Of a stretch of 64,000 nt of DNA, positions 63,790 through 64,000 are shown in pieces; position 1 is the stretch's first letter, and every line of letters starts with the position of its first letter. The stretch is from Desmodus rotundus (lineage: Eukaryota; Chordata; Mammalia; Chiroptera; Phyllostomidae): positions 52,973,459-53,037,458 of the forward strand of contig NC_071392.1 in NCBI RefSeq assembly GCF_022682495.2, given 5' to 3'. The notes beneath the pieces were generated by a model. It had not been told where the DNA came from. It was given only the letters and a program-made list of their open reading frames with translations, and ran no database searches. Position numbers and translations under genes: made by a program.

Positions 63790-64000
63790 TCTTTACTAAT
63801 TCTTAGTGAGTGCTTACCATGTGCCAGCCACTGCTCTAGGCATGGGGATTTAAGACAGATGAGTCCTGCCGTCATTGAGGTTACACTCTAGTGGGAAAGA
63901 CAGTGATAAAATAAATATATAATTAGGTAATGATAAATGTTATCAAGAAAACTATAGCAGATATAGAGATTCAAAAGGGTGCAATTTTAGATTTGGCAAC
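63790..64000 (-). repeat. L2 3'-end remnant, cut by window end
   Basis: 'gagtgcttaccatgtgccag', 'ctctaggcatggggattta', 'ttacactctagtgggaaaga', 'gataaatgttatcaagaaaa' match antisense L2 3' sequence. Confidence 0.7.

Larger units (their letters stand above)
47396..64000 (+). other. SUGCT: SUGCT intron 1 (probable, open at window end)
   Basis: No sequence resembling the next SUGCT coding segment was found to the end of the window. SUGCT is a very large gene with long introns in other mammals. The span is filled with the repeats listed separately. Confidence 0.7.

Overview
The window looks like a bat nuclear genome. It holds at least sixteen copies or fragments of a tRNA-derived SINE of the Ves type (B-box-like core, a tail reading 'gagaggcaac...ttgatgtttctctc', then an A-rich end). 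It also holds nonautonomous hAT and mariner elements and L1 copies, on top of pan-mammalian MIR, L2, L3/CR1, MLT1 and Tigger remnants. The Ves family points to Yangochiroptera, but the species cannot be fixed from this sequence. No prokaryotic feature, CRISPR array, rRNA or functional tRNA gene was seen.

Three protein genes are recognised, in the order of human chromosome 7p14. The window opens inside CDK13 (+): the last two coding exons lie at 601-1050 and 1624-2474, and the 3' UTR probably runs to about 7.35 kb. MPLKIP/TTDN1 (-) is complete in two exons (46517-46855 and 45276-45476; 179 residues). SUGCT (+) starts 441 bp from the MPLKIP start codon, with exon 1 at 47296-47395. The two ATGs face away from each other across a CpG-rich shared promoter. 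The rest of the window (47396-64000) appears to be SUGCT intron 1.

The 37 kb between CDK13 and MPLKIP is almost all transposon debris: old L1 in both orientations (about 7.5-14.5 kb and 24.9-37.6 kb), Ves SINEs, an L3/CR1 relic, two decayed mariners and a hAT copy with a perfect 8-bp target duplication. An RPS25 retrocopy at 14.8 kb keeps its full reading frame. One MIR element at 14.7-18.0 kb is cut into four pieces by the RPS25 retrocopy, a Tigger-like element and an MLT1 LTR, and the MLT1 itself contains a full-length LINE.

The most interesting system is a set of three copies of one ORF1-only, L1-derived element ('half-L1' architecture): 15791-17653 (-), 27612-29602 (+) and 61736-63724 (-). 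Each has an L1-type 5' UTR, ORF1 and a short 3' UTR, with no ORF2. Two are full length with target-site duplications. The third-listed copy is broken in the stretch of ORF1 examined by one obvious CpG-type stop codon, which suggests fairly recent mobility using another L1's reverse transcriptase. The SUGCT intron also holds two inverted ERV-type LTRs of one family, a palindromic mariner MITE, a second hAT copy and an element with inverted ends. Repeat family names come from remembered consensus features and need RepeatMasker/Dfam confirmation.
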